Positions 1-7,084 of a DNA stretch of 18,751 nt are shown here, in pieces; position 1 is the first letter of the stretch, and each line of letters opens with the position of its first letter. Source of the stretch: Desulfobacterales bacterium. Its GTDB lineage: Bacteria > Desulfobacterota > Desulfobacteria > Desulfobacterales > JAFDCJ01. Location: NCBI GenBank assembly GCA_020345785.1, contig CP070771.1, positions 5,269,786 through 5,288,536 on the forward strand. The letters are read 5' to 3'. The notes beneath the pieces were generated by a model, which saw nothing but the letters and a program-made list of their open reading frames with translations, was not told the DNA's origin and did not search any database. The translations under genes and the position numbers were made by a program.

Positions 1-13
1 AAAAAATATTTTC

Positions 14-94
14 ATCACGAAAACACGAAATCTTGAAAGCACGAAATTTATCTTCTCGATTTTTCGTGTTTTCGTCCTTTCGTGCTTTCGTGAT
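14..94. repeat. Imperfect inverted repeat built from CACGAAA words
   Basis: Positions 14-46 and the reverse complement of 62-94 match at about 27 of 33 positions. Both are made of repeated CACGAAA words, so the segment can fold into a hairpin around the spacer at 47-61. No gene is visible in 1-200. The words resemble the CACGAAT repeats that flank the GxxExxY gene at 9242-9679. It could act as a terminator for a gene outside the window or be a dispersed repeat; the sequence does not decide between these. Confidence 0.7.
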
Positions 95-157
95 TAATTT
101 CTTTTTTGGTCCTCTGCCTCAGGCAGATCCGGGTTAGGAGGTAATGACAGTGTTGGT

Positions 158-193
158 TGGCAGGCTAAAGGCGAAAGGTTAAAGGCAAAAGGG
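158..193. repeat. AAAGGCGAAAGG-type microrepeat
   Basis: A short purine-rich run repeats the word AAAGGC/AAAGG four times with small changes. It is followed by a pyrimidine-rich stretch (about 230-262, CCCTCTCACCCTCCCACC). It belongs to the class of low-complexity iterated spacers seen elsewhere in this window (695-727, 12664-12748, 15545-15620). Confidence 0.55.
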
Positions 194-297
194 TATACAA
201 TTTCGAAGTGCGGATATCAGATGCCTTCTTACCCTCTCACCCTCCCACCTTCTTTCTTTTATTTTCTGACATCTGCTGCTATATCTTGGCTCTATAT

Positions 298-732
298 ATG
301 TTACCTAAAGTCAAAAATTTTATCTATTACTGGTTGCCGCTCATCATATATTGTTTGTTGATTTACATCCAGTCGGATTATCCATCACCGGAAAGCCTTC
401 CTTCATTTAAATTCAGCGATAAGTTGCTTCATTTTGCAGCCTATGCCGTTATGGGCGTCCTGTTTTATCGGGCTTATCAGACCTTGCCTGTAAAAAATAA
501 TATTCAATTGCTGATGCTGCTCAGCATGATTTCTGCTTCCCTTTACGGCATCAGTGATGAAATCCACCAATCCTTCGTCCCCTATCGAGACGGCAGTCTT
601 TTTGATGGGATCGCCGATATCCTCGGAGCCGTGTGCGGCGTCTACTTATACCACTTGATGACGATGGCCAGAGAGAACAGAAGACAGCGGTATTGGAAGG
701 CGGAAGTTGGAATGCGGAAGCCGGAAAAATAG
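298..732 (+). CDS. VanZ family membrane protein
   Basis: The protein of about 144 aa has the VanZ-family layout: an N-terminal hydrophobic segment (FIYYWLPLIIYCLLIYIQSD), then SDKLLHFAAYAVMG, a hydrophobic segment, the signature YGISDEIHQSFVPYRDGS with a conserved Asp/Glu-His, and a last membrane segment (DGIADILGAVCGVYLYHL). Four helices in the inner membrane are expected. The family is named after a teicoplanin-resistance accessory protein, but most members have no known role. I chose the ATG at 298 because the stretch from the possible GTG at 208 is translated from pyrimidine-rich spacer DNA. No clear ribosome binding site is visible for either start. The last 11-12 codons (695-729) are made of a GGAAGGCGGAAG microrepeat, so the C-terminal tail (KAEVGMRKPEK) is probably an added, non-conserved extension. 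Confidence 0.8.
   Translation: MLPKVKNFIYYWLPLIIYCLLIYIQSDYPSPESLPSFKFSDKLLHFAAYAVMGVLFYRAYQTLPVKNNIQLLMLLSMISASLYGISDEIHQSFVPYRDGSLFDGIADILGAVCGVYLYHLMTMARENRRQRYWKAEVGMRKPEK
695..727. repeat. GGAAGGCGGAAG microrepeat forming the 3' end of the VanZ-like gene
   Basis: GGAAG-like words are repeated with single-base changes and run through the final codons to just before the TAG stop at 730-732. The same word class, read in the same frame, occurs inside hrpA at 13169-13194 (WKAEVGMRK here, WKSEVGRRK there). Confidence 0.65.
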
Positions 733-805
733 CAACCCCGTCCCTTGCCCCGCGTTATGCAGTTTGGGGATTATGTCATTTAATTTCCACAAAATCCACC
801 TATGC

Positions 806-870
806 GCAGTAGAATCAACAAACTCAATCAATCCTACAAACGCAACCAATCCAATCAACTCAATCAACTG
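806..870. repeat. CAATCAACT-type microrepeat
   Basis: A+C-rich iterations of CAATCAA/CCAATCAACT lie in the gap between the VanZ-like gene and fdhA. A sister copy lies at 3921-3957, on the other side of fdhA. No coding potential is seen. Confidence 0.55.
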
Positions 871-893
871 ACCTCCCGCAGCCCAAAACGGGT

Positions 894-922
894 TTGACAA
901 ATACTGGTCTTTCAGGTAAATA
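894..922 (+). promoter_or_regulatory. Candidate sigma70 promoter of fdhA
   Basis: A perfect -35 hexamer TTGACA (894-899) is followed, after 17 bp, by a weak -10 (TAAATA, 917-922). This would place transcription start near 930 and give a short leader. The -10 is poor, so it may need an activator or not be the real promoter. Confidence 0.4.
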
Positions 923-965
923 GATACCTTCCAAAATAGTCCCCTTAAAGGAGGGCCATACCGCA

Positions 966-3734
966 ATGGCTGGACAAAATATTATTGTTATTAATGGTAA
1001 CGAGTTTTCCTTCGAACCTGGAGAAAGCATCCTCGATGTCGCCCGACGCAATAGTATCGATATTCCCACCTTGTGTCATTTGAAGGGTGTCACTGCCACC
1101 GGCGCCTGCCGGGTTTGTGTCGTTGAAGTAGAAGGCGCCCGCAGCCTGATTGCCTCCTGTGCAGCGCCGGCAGGCAACAACATGATCGTGCGCACTGAAT
1201 CCGCTAAGGTTGTTACTGCCAGGCGTATGGTCATTCAGCTGCTGCTCTCGTCGGGTAATCACAATTGCGCGGTCAGCGGGTCAGCCGGCGACAATTGGAC
1301 TGAGTTTCAACTAAAGGTCCAGCAGACAGAGGATACTGCCGCATTGTGCCCCGTTTGGGGAGACTGCAAGCTGCAGGATCTGGCTTTCCGTTATCAGGTC
1401 AACGGTGAACGTTTCATACCCACTGATACGCCCTATCCGATGGAGGACGTCAACCCCTTTATTGTGCGGGATTTTTCGCGCTGCATTCAATGCGGGCGGT
1501 GTGTTCAGGCCTGCAATGAAGTTCAGGTCAATCAAGCTATCCATTACGGCTATCGGGGTGCCGGCACCAAAATCATTGCCGCCTGTGACCGGCCTTACAA
1601 AGATTCTGATTGTGTGTTTTGCGGAGAATGCGTCCAGGCATGCCCGGTGGGTGCTCTGGTCGAAAAAGATGCCCGCTACCGGGTGAGACCCTGGGAAACC
1701 AAAAAGGTGAGGACGACCTGCAGTTATTGCGGCGTCGGCTGCCAGCTTTATCTGCATGTAAAAGACAACCGGGTTGTAAAAGTAACCGGGGCGGAGGATT
1801 ATGCACCCAATTACGGCAGCCTCTGCGTAAAGGGCCGGTTCGGGTACGATTTCATCAATTCGCCCGATCGGCTGACCGCCCCCCTGATCAAAGAAAACGG
1901 TCGATTTCGCGAAGCCACCTGGGAAGAGGCCCTTGATCTGGTTGCAAAGAGGTTCAGCGAGATTAAAGCGGCCCACGGATCCGAAAGCCTGGCGGTGCTG
2001 ACTTCCGCCAGAATCACCAACGAAGAAAACTACATTGCTCAGAAATTTTGCCGGGCGGTGCTCAAAACCAATAGCGTCGACCACTGTGCGCGGCTCTGAC
2101 ATTCTTCCACTGTGGCCGGTCTGGCTGCAGCGTTCGGCAGTGGTGCCATGACCAACACCATTGACTGCATCGAAAAAGCGGATGTCATTCTGATCACGGG
2201 ATCCAATACCACCGAAAACCACCCCGTACTGTCCAGTTATGTCAAGCGGGCGGTAACCCGCAAAGGGGCGAAGCTGATTGTCGTCGATCCGCGGCGAATT
2301 AAAATCACACGTTTCGCGCATAAATGGTTGCGCCCGAATCTGGGCACTGATGTGGCTTGGATTAATGGTTTAATGCATGTCATCATCAAGGAAGGCCTGT
2401 ACGCCAAGGAATATGTTGCAAGCCGCACGGAAGGTTTTGAAGAAGTAAAAAAGGTCGTTGAAAAATATACGCCGGACTATGTGGAAGAGATCACCGGAAT
2501 TCCAGCTCAGCAGATAATCGATGCCGCCCGCCTGTATGCCGGTGCGGAACACGGCAGCATTCTGTATTGCATGGGGATCACTCAGCACACTACCGGCACG
2601 GATAATGTAAAATCGCTGGCCAATCTGGCGATGCTGTGCGGCAATCTCGGCATTGAAGGCGCCGGTGTCAATCCGCTGCGGGGCCAGAACAATGTCCAAG
2701 GGGCCTGTGACATGGGCGGCCTGCCGGATGTCTACAGCGGCTACCAGAAGGTGATTGACCCGAAGGCCCGTCAGAAAATGGCTCAAGCCTGGGGCGTCAC
2801 CGATTTGCCCGATCAACCCGGGATGAAAGTAACTGCGATGATACCGGCCGCCCATGACGGCAAGCTCAAGGCCTTGTATATTATCGGCGAAAATCCGCTG
2901 GTTTCGGATCCCGACTTAAACCACTGCGAAAAGAGCCTCCAAAACCTTGATTTTCTGGTGGTGCAAGACATTTTCCTGACCGAAACCGCGAGGCTGGCGG
3001 ATGTCGTACTGCCCTCGGCGTGCTTTGCTGAAAAAGAAGGGACTTTTACCAATACCGACCGCCGGGTACAACGGGTGCGCAAGGCAGTGGAACCACCCGG
3101 GCAGGCCTGGGAGGATTGGAAAATCACCTGTGAAATTGCCGGCCATATGGGCCATCCGATGAACTATGATACCAGCCGGCAGATCATGGAGGAAATTTCG
3201 CAGTTGACACCGTCATACGGTGGCATCAGCTATGATCGGATCGAAGATGAGGGCATCCACTGGCCGGCGCCGACGCCCGAGCATCCCGGCACGCCCATTT
3301 TGCACCGGGAGCAGTTTGCCAAGGGCAAAGGGACGTTCCACGCCATTGATTATATACCGCCGGCTGAAAAAGCGGATGATGAATATCCCATGTACCTGAC
3401 TACCGGCCGTCTGCTTTATCAATACCACACCGGCACCATGACTATGAAAAGCGAGGGCATCATGGATATCGCGCCGGAGTGCTTCGTTGAGATTTCACCC
3501 CAGGATGCCCGCAAATTTGAGTTGCAAGACGGTGTGGTTGTTGACATTGCCTCACGCCGGGGAAATATCCAGGCCAAGATTAAGATTTCGACCAAAGCGG
3601 TGTCGGGAACGGTGTTTATACCATTCCATTATGCCGCTGCCGCCGCCAACCGATTGACCAACGCTGCCCTGGACCCGATTTCCGGTATTCCCGAGTATAA
3701 GGTGTGTGCGGTTAAGCTGACCAAGGCGGCCTAA
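966..3734 (+). CDS. fdhA: Selenocysteine formate dehydrogenase, catalytic subunit with NuoG-like N-terminus
   Basis: One 922-aa protein read through the in-frame TGA at 2097-2099 as Sec378. It should oxidise formate to CO2 (or the reverse) in the cytoplasm; no Tat signal is present. Domains in order: plant-type 2Fe-2S domain (C37, C48, C51, C65); His/Cys NuoG-like segment (H99, C101, C128, C134, unusually spaced); two 4Fe-4S ferredoxin motifs (C173/176/179/183 and C216/219/222/226); the 4Fe-4S cluster of the molybdopterin enzyme (C252, C255, C259, C287); active site CARL-U378-H379; RGQNNVQGACDMG at about R572; C-terminal molybdopterin dinucleotide-binding domain ending near residue 920. The ATG at 966 has AAAGGAGGG 10 nt upstream. 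Neighbouring genes do not encode NuoE/NuoF-like NADH subunits or a membrane anchor, so the electron partner is not visible here. The metal (Mo or W) cannot be told from sequence. Confidence 0.96.
2097..2099 (+). other. In-frame UGA recoded as selenocysteine (Sec378 of FdhA)
   Basis: The codon before reads CARL and the codon after reads H, which is the well-known formate dehydrogenase active-site context. The frame continues without interruption for 544 more codons with conserved family sequence. A SECIS-like hairpin follows. Confidence 0.96.
2110..2130 (+). promoter_or_regulatory. SECIS element of fdhA
   Basis: CTGTGGCC (2110-2117) pairs with GGCTGCAG (2123-2130) in a continuous 8-bp stem that includes two G-U wobbles. 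The loop is GGUCU (2118-2122). The loop begins 19 nt after the UGA, and E. coli fdhF as I recall it has GGUCU at the same distance. This is the bacterial SelB-binding hairpin, located inside the coding sequence. Confidence 0.88.
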
Positions 3735-3878
3735 AAATTGGTTTTAAAACCGCATCTAACGCCCAAATGCTGCGTTGTCACGCGGATCGAAATGCTCACG
3801 TACTAACATGTACGCTCCGCTTTCGATCCGCGAGACGCCTTGCCTTTGAACGTTATCTACGATTTTGAAACCAATTTT
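3734..3878. repeat. 145-bp imperfect palindromic element
   Basis: The two halves are imperfect reverse complements. Outer arms AAAATTGGTTT (3734-3744) and AAACCAATTTT (3868-3878) are perfect, inner arms CGCGGATCGAAA (3781-3792) and TTTCGATCCGCG (3821-3832) are perfect, and the core is CGTAC-N6-GTACG (3799-3814). It starts at the last base of the fdhA stop codon. It encodes nothing evident, and looks like a MITE-like or REP-like dispersed hairpin that may also end the fdhA transcript. Confidence 0.8.
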
Positions 3879-3920
3879 ACCCATGTATAAATGTAGATTG
3901 AACGCAGCGATTCCGTCCCT

Positions 3921-3957
3921 TATCAACTACTCAACTAATCAACCAATCAACTAATAA
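3921..3957. repeat. ATCAACTAATCAACC-type microrepeat
   Basis: Iterations of TCAACTA/ATCAACC lie between the palindrome and the terminator. They are of the same word class as the run at 806-870. Confidence 0.55.
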
Positions 3958-3996
3958 CCAAAAAACCCGTTCTTCACAGAAGATCGGGTTTTTTGG
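3958..3996. terminator. Bidirectional intrinsic terminator
   Basis: CCAAAAAACCCG (3958-3969) pairs with CGGGTTTTTTGG (3985-3996), with an additional inner TTCT/AGAA pairing and a TCAC loop. The A-run and T-run on either side give a U-tract on both strands. It sits between two convergent genes and fits the 3' end of the CCG gene on the minus strand and of fdhA on the plus strand. Confidence 0.85.
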
Positions 3997-4040
3997 CTAT
4001 TGATTGAAGATTTGTTTGAATCTTAAATTAATATTGACAC

Positions 4041-5360
4041 TTATTCTTCCTCTTTGGAGTACAGCACGTCGACATCCTTGAGATCATCTCCCAGGTATTC
4101 CCGTTCATTTTCGCCCAGTATACCCATCGAAAGGCAGATCAGGGTCCAGAGGTGAACATTGTGCCAGCCGCCTTCGTAATATTCGCTCAGATCATGGATC
4201 TGGGAATGGCAGTTGTGGCAAGGAGTGATGCAATAGGAAGCCCCGGTAGCCATGATCTGTTCGGCCTTGAGTTTGCCGAAAGCGCGACGGGCTTCGGGCA
4301 TGCCGTTTTGCAGAAAGCCGCCGCCGCCGCCGCAACAATAGTTGTTTGAGCGGTTGGGGGTCATGTCGATAAAATTTTCTTCCCCAACCACGGCTTTAGT
4401 TACAAAGCGCAGGTCTTCGGCCACCGGGTCCCCAAGGGTTTTGCGAACCAGCTGGCAGGGGTCCTGGACCGTAAACTTGATTTTGCGCTCTTTGTTCCAT
4501 TCGGAGCTGACTTTCAGTTTGCCTTCTCGAATCCAGCGGGCATACAATCGGATGATGCTTTCGATTTCGAATTTGTGCTCGATGTTGAACTTTTGCAGTC
4601 CGACCCGGACTGCGAACAGTTCGTGACCTCACTCCGTATTGAGCCAGTACTTGCAGCCCAAATCATCGACGGCTTTGGCTTTTGTCCTTACGATATGTTC
4701 CCAGTTTTCGAGATCGGCCATAAACATGCAGTAGTTTTCGGCCGCCCACCCCTTGGTGCCGTAAGTCCAGTCGGCACCGACGGTGTGCAAAATCTTCCAC
4801 AGGGGCACCATTTCATCCGGCTCGGTCACCGGTTCACGGGAGTTTTGATTCAGGAAATATTCGGCGCCCACTTTGTTGATCGGTGCCTGCAGATCCTCAA
4901 AACCGGGTTGGGTTTCGCGAATTTCCTCCAGAACATCCTCAACCACAAATTGAAAATCTTCCTCTGAAGCGCCCATGGCGCTGCAGGTATCGCTTCTAAG
5001 CGCCATATCGCAGGAACCCAAGATTCCTTTGGGCCGCTCTTCCCTGGGTCTACTTTTCCTCACATTGAATACGAGCTGCGGGATGTCGATTTTCATCGGG
5101 CAGACATAAATGCAGCGCATACACAGAGTGCACATCCAGGCCCAATCGGAACTCAGGATTTCCTCATCCATCCCGAGAGCTGCCATGCGCAAAAATTTTC
5201 TGGGATCCATGTCTTCCAAACCCGTGGCCGGGCAACCGGAAGAGCAGGCCCCGCATGTCAGACACAGGTTGAGATTGCCGCCATCCGGCAGAATCTCTTT
5301 AACCTTGTCGATAAACATGCTTTTTTTCTTCCCGCCAAGTTTGATTGCTTCTTCAGCCAT
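4041..5360 (-). CDS. Selenocysteine-containing HdrD/DsrK-like CCG iron-sulfur oxidoreductase
   Basis: A 439-aa cytoplasmic protein read through the in-frame TGA at 4629-4631 as Sec244. The N-terminus has two 4Fe-4S motifs (C33/36/39/43 and C77/80/83/87). A first, degenerate CCG-like half keeps C211 and C236 and ends NTE-U244-GHE. The second half is canonical: C302, C342-C343-G, then C381-x2-C384. It resembles the catalytic HdrD-type subunits of sulfate-reducer complexes (DsrK, HmcF, TmcB), which handle thiol/disulfide or related two-electron chemistry on a non-cubane Fe-S cluster. From recollection, homologues carry NTECGHE with Cys where Sec is here. No membrane, cytochrome or HdrA partner is adjacent, so its redox partner is unknown. 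The ATG at 5360 has GGAGG about 10 nt upstream. Treating it as two genes would give an N-half without the CCG motif and a C-half without a start codon or ribosome binding site. Confidence 0.9.
4587..4622 (-). promoter_or_regulatory. SECIS-like hairpin of the CCG selenoprotein gene
   Basis: On the minus strand GCAGTCC and GGACTGC (4595-4601 and 4607-4613) form a perfect 7-bp stem around the loop GGGUC. A lower GAAC/GTTC stem (4619-4622 with 4587-4590) extends it across an internal loop. The apical loop lies 23-27 nt after the UGA at 4629-4631, slightly farther than in fdhA but within the range I know for bacterial SECIS elements. Confidence 0.82.
4629..4631 (-). other. In-frame UGA recoded as selenocysteine (Sec244 of the CCG protein)
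   Basis: The frames on both sides are the same. Translation across the codon reads NTE-U-GHELFAVRVG, followed by a conserved-looking sequence up to the second CCG motif. The UGA occupies the position of a cysteine in the family, and a strong hairpin follows. Confidence 0.9.
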
Positions 5361-5445
5361 GCCTTTAAAAACCTCCGTTAATTTTTTCCCCCATATCCGC
5401 TAATTTTTTTCTTAATATCCGCATGCGCCTCGAATTATTGACGCA

Positions 5446-5474
5446 AGTATTTATAATTTCAAAATTTTTGTCAA
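5446..5474 (-). promoter_or_regulatory. Candidate sigma70 promoter of the CCG selenoprotein gene
   Basis: On the minus strand a perfect TTGACA (5469-5474) is spaced 17 bp from AATACT (5446-5451), a 4 of 6 match to the -10 consensus, in a very AT-rich stretch. This predicts a leader of about 80 nt before the ATG at 5360. Confidence 0.5.
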
Positions 5475-5571
5475 TTTGCAAGATGAAAAAAATAACAAGG
5501 AGATTTTTATGCCAGAATATTGAGTGATTGTCAATCAATCTCATTGTGACGGTGAAATATTATTCTTAATA

Positions 5572-5777
5572 GGTAATTAATCGAGGCGTCGGAGGAGTTT
5601 CTCCAAAGCTGAGGCGCTTCGTGGATGATCGCGACTGAAATTGGAGCCTTAGGTAAAAACTACCTGATCCCCTCACGTAATTAATCCGCCCGCCCCGCAT
5701 CGAAACGCCCTCTGCAGCTTCGAACCGGCGCCTATGCTTGTCTGAGTATTTGAATTGGCCAAGGCGGATTAATTACC
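5572..5777. repeat. Nested inverted-repeat element ending in the quinone oxidoreductase stop codon
   Basis: GGTAATTAATC (5572-5582) is a perfect reverse complement of GATTAATTACC (5767-5777). A second copy gives a 14-bp perfect pair: GTAATTAATCCGCC (5677-5690) with GGCGGATTAATTAC (5763-5776). This delimits a 206-bp outer and a 100-bp inner segment. A small AGGTA/TACCT hairpin lies at 5651-5665. The right end supplies the TAA stop (5773-5775) of the minus-strand gene. No ORF is seen inside. It may be a MITE-like insertion or remnant. Confidence 0.6.
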
Positions 5778-6753
5778 CCGGAATCAAAATCGTAGATCCG
5801 GTCGTTTTGCGGGCCTCCAAATCGCGATGGGCCTGGGCCGCATCAGACAGCGGGTAGGTCTGCTTGATTTCGATTTTTACCACTCCGCTTTCGACGACCT
5901 CGAATAGATCCCGGGCATGATTCAATAGGTCCTCGCGTTTGGCGGTATAGGCCATCAGGCTTGGACGGGTCAAAAACAAGGAGCCTTTGGCTGCCAGAAT
6001 GGCCGGATCAAAGGCCGGCACTGATCCCGACGCCTGACCAAAGGACACCATCATCCCGATCGGACGCAGACAGTCCAGCGATTTCATAAAGGTTGCCTGG
6101 CCAACGGAGTCATAGACCACATCCACCCCTCTGCCGCCGGTAAATTCTTTTGTTTTGGCGACAAAATCTTCGTCGTTATACAAGATGGGATGATCGCAGC
6201 CATTGGAGCGCGCAATTTCGGCCTTTTCCGGTGAGCCGACGGTTCCGATCACCGTCGCACCGAGGTGTTTGGCCCACTGGCAGGCAATCGAACCTACCCC
6301 ACCGGCCGCGGCATGAATCAATACCGTATCTCCCTTTTTGACATTATAACAACCCCGCAAAAGATAACGGGCGGTCATGCCCTGGAGCATCATAGCCGCT
6401 CCCTGGCGGGTGGAAATGTTTGCGGGGAGTTTCACCAACCGGTGGGCCGGAATCCGGCGAACCTCCGCATAGGATCCGGGTGGAATCCCGGCATAGGCCA
6501 CCCGGTCACCGACGGCTACCTCGGAAACCCCTTCTCCAATCTCTTCGACGATGCCGGCCCCTTCCATGCCCGGTGTCCACGGTAATCCCGGCAGGGGATA
6601 CAACCCGGTCCTGTGATACACATCGATAAAATTCAACCCCACGGCCTCGTGGCGCACCAGCGCTTCACCCGGTTCAGGCTTACCGGGATCGAGATCCTCC
6701 CATTTTAAAACTTCCGGTCCTCCGTATTCGCTAATTCTTATCGCTTTGGACAT
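5773..6753 (-). CDS. Zinc-free NADPH:quinone oxidoreductase (MDR family)
   Basis: A 326-aa medium-chain dehydrogenase/reductase of the quinone reductase (Qor) type, the usual length for the family. It would reduce quinones or activated alkenes with NAD(P)H in the cytoplasm. The GroES-like half contains EAVGLNFIDVYHRTGLYP and GMEGAGIVEEIGEGV. The Rossmann half has the nucleotide-binding AAAGGVGS (residues 148-155) and GGRGVDVVYDSVG. The structural and catalytic zinc ligands of alcohol dehydrogenases are absent. Two ATGs follow each other; I chose the second (6753-6751) because AGGAGG is 5 nt before it and only 2 nt before the first. A longer frame reaching 6912 has no homologous sequence. The stop codon lies in a repeat end. 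It is not in an operon with a neighbour. Confidence 0.9.
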   Translation of the reverse strand: MSKAIRISEYGGPEVLKWEDLDPGKPEPGEALVRHEAVGLNFIDVYHRTGLYPLPGLPWTPGMEGAGIVEEIGEGVSEVAVGDRVAYAGIPPGSYAEVRRIPAHRLVKLPANISTRQGAAMMLQGMTARYLLRGCYNVKKGDTVLIHAAAGGVGSIACQWAKHLGATVIGTVGSPEKAEIARSNGCDHPILYNDEDFVAKTKEFTGGRGVDVVYDSVGQATFMKSLDCLRPIGMMVSFGQASGSVPAFDPAILAAKGSLFLTRPSLMAYTAKREDLLNHARDLFEVVESGVVKIEIKQTYPLSDAAQAHRDLEARKTTGSTILIPG

Positions 6754-6756
6754 CAT

Positions 6757-7084
6757 GTCCTCCTTTCTGAAGATGCATTCAATTTCAATCAACCCATGTT
6801 GAATGGATAATAATATTCGTTGGATTTTTAGGAAGTCAAGTCTAGCAAGACCTGTAAAAATTAAATAGTCGCATCCCAAGATGAGACGATGGCGCAACTT
6901 GATAAGGCGCACGCCAAATTAGGCAGGCCAGCGAGGCCGTTGCGATATTGATTTTGCATATTATTTCTGATATCAGTGTAGAACCAAATTTTACAATCTT
7001 CAGAGCGGATTGATCCTCGCAGCATAGAGAAAAGTGCAGCGAAGAATTATCGATTTCTTGAATCCGAAATTATGGGGTAGTTTG
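6757..7084. other. Intergenic region between divergent genes, no gene seen
   Basis: About 330 bp separate the minus-strand quinone oxidoreductase from the plus-strand lipoprotein. It holds a small ATTCAA/TTGAAT inverted repeat near 6777-6804 and a GC-rich tract (about 6868-6950). I found no convincing promoter hexamer pair and no conserved reading frame. Confidence 0.5.

Noticed and set aside
208..297. N-terminal extension of the VanZ-like protein from GTG 208
   Set aside because: It is translated from pyrimidine-rich spacer sequence, has no ribosome binding site, and the family begins near the first membrane segment after the ATG at 298.
1311..2321. A 336-codon open frame antisense to fdhA
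   Set aside because: It lies wholly opposite conserved fdhA codons, has no recognisable motifs and follows from codon bias of the real gene. The same holds for the other long antisense frames over hrpA, the lipoprotein and the binding protein.
2112..3734. A separate formate dehydrogenase fragment starting at GTG 2112
   Set aside because: It is the same frame as 966-2099 and the interrupting TGA is the known Sec position with a SECIS hairpin, so it is one gene and not a pseudogene or split gene.
4041..4547. A separate small CCG-domain protein on the minus strand
   Set aside because: It is in frame with 4629-5360 across a single UGA, has no ribosome binding site, and the sequence between 4548 and 4628 is open and family-like.
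5438..5457. TTGACG and TATAAT as a plus-strand promoter
   Set aside because: Only 8 bp separate the two hexamers, far from the needed 16-18 bp. The minus-strand pair at 5446-5474 has correct spacing.
6757..6912. A 53-residue N-terminal extension of the quinone oxidoreductase
   Set aside because: The extension has no family similarity, while AGGAGG sits just before the ATG at 6753 and the resulting length fits the family.
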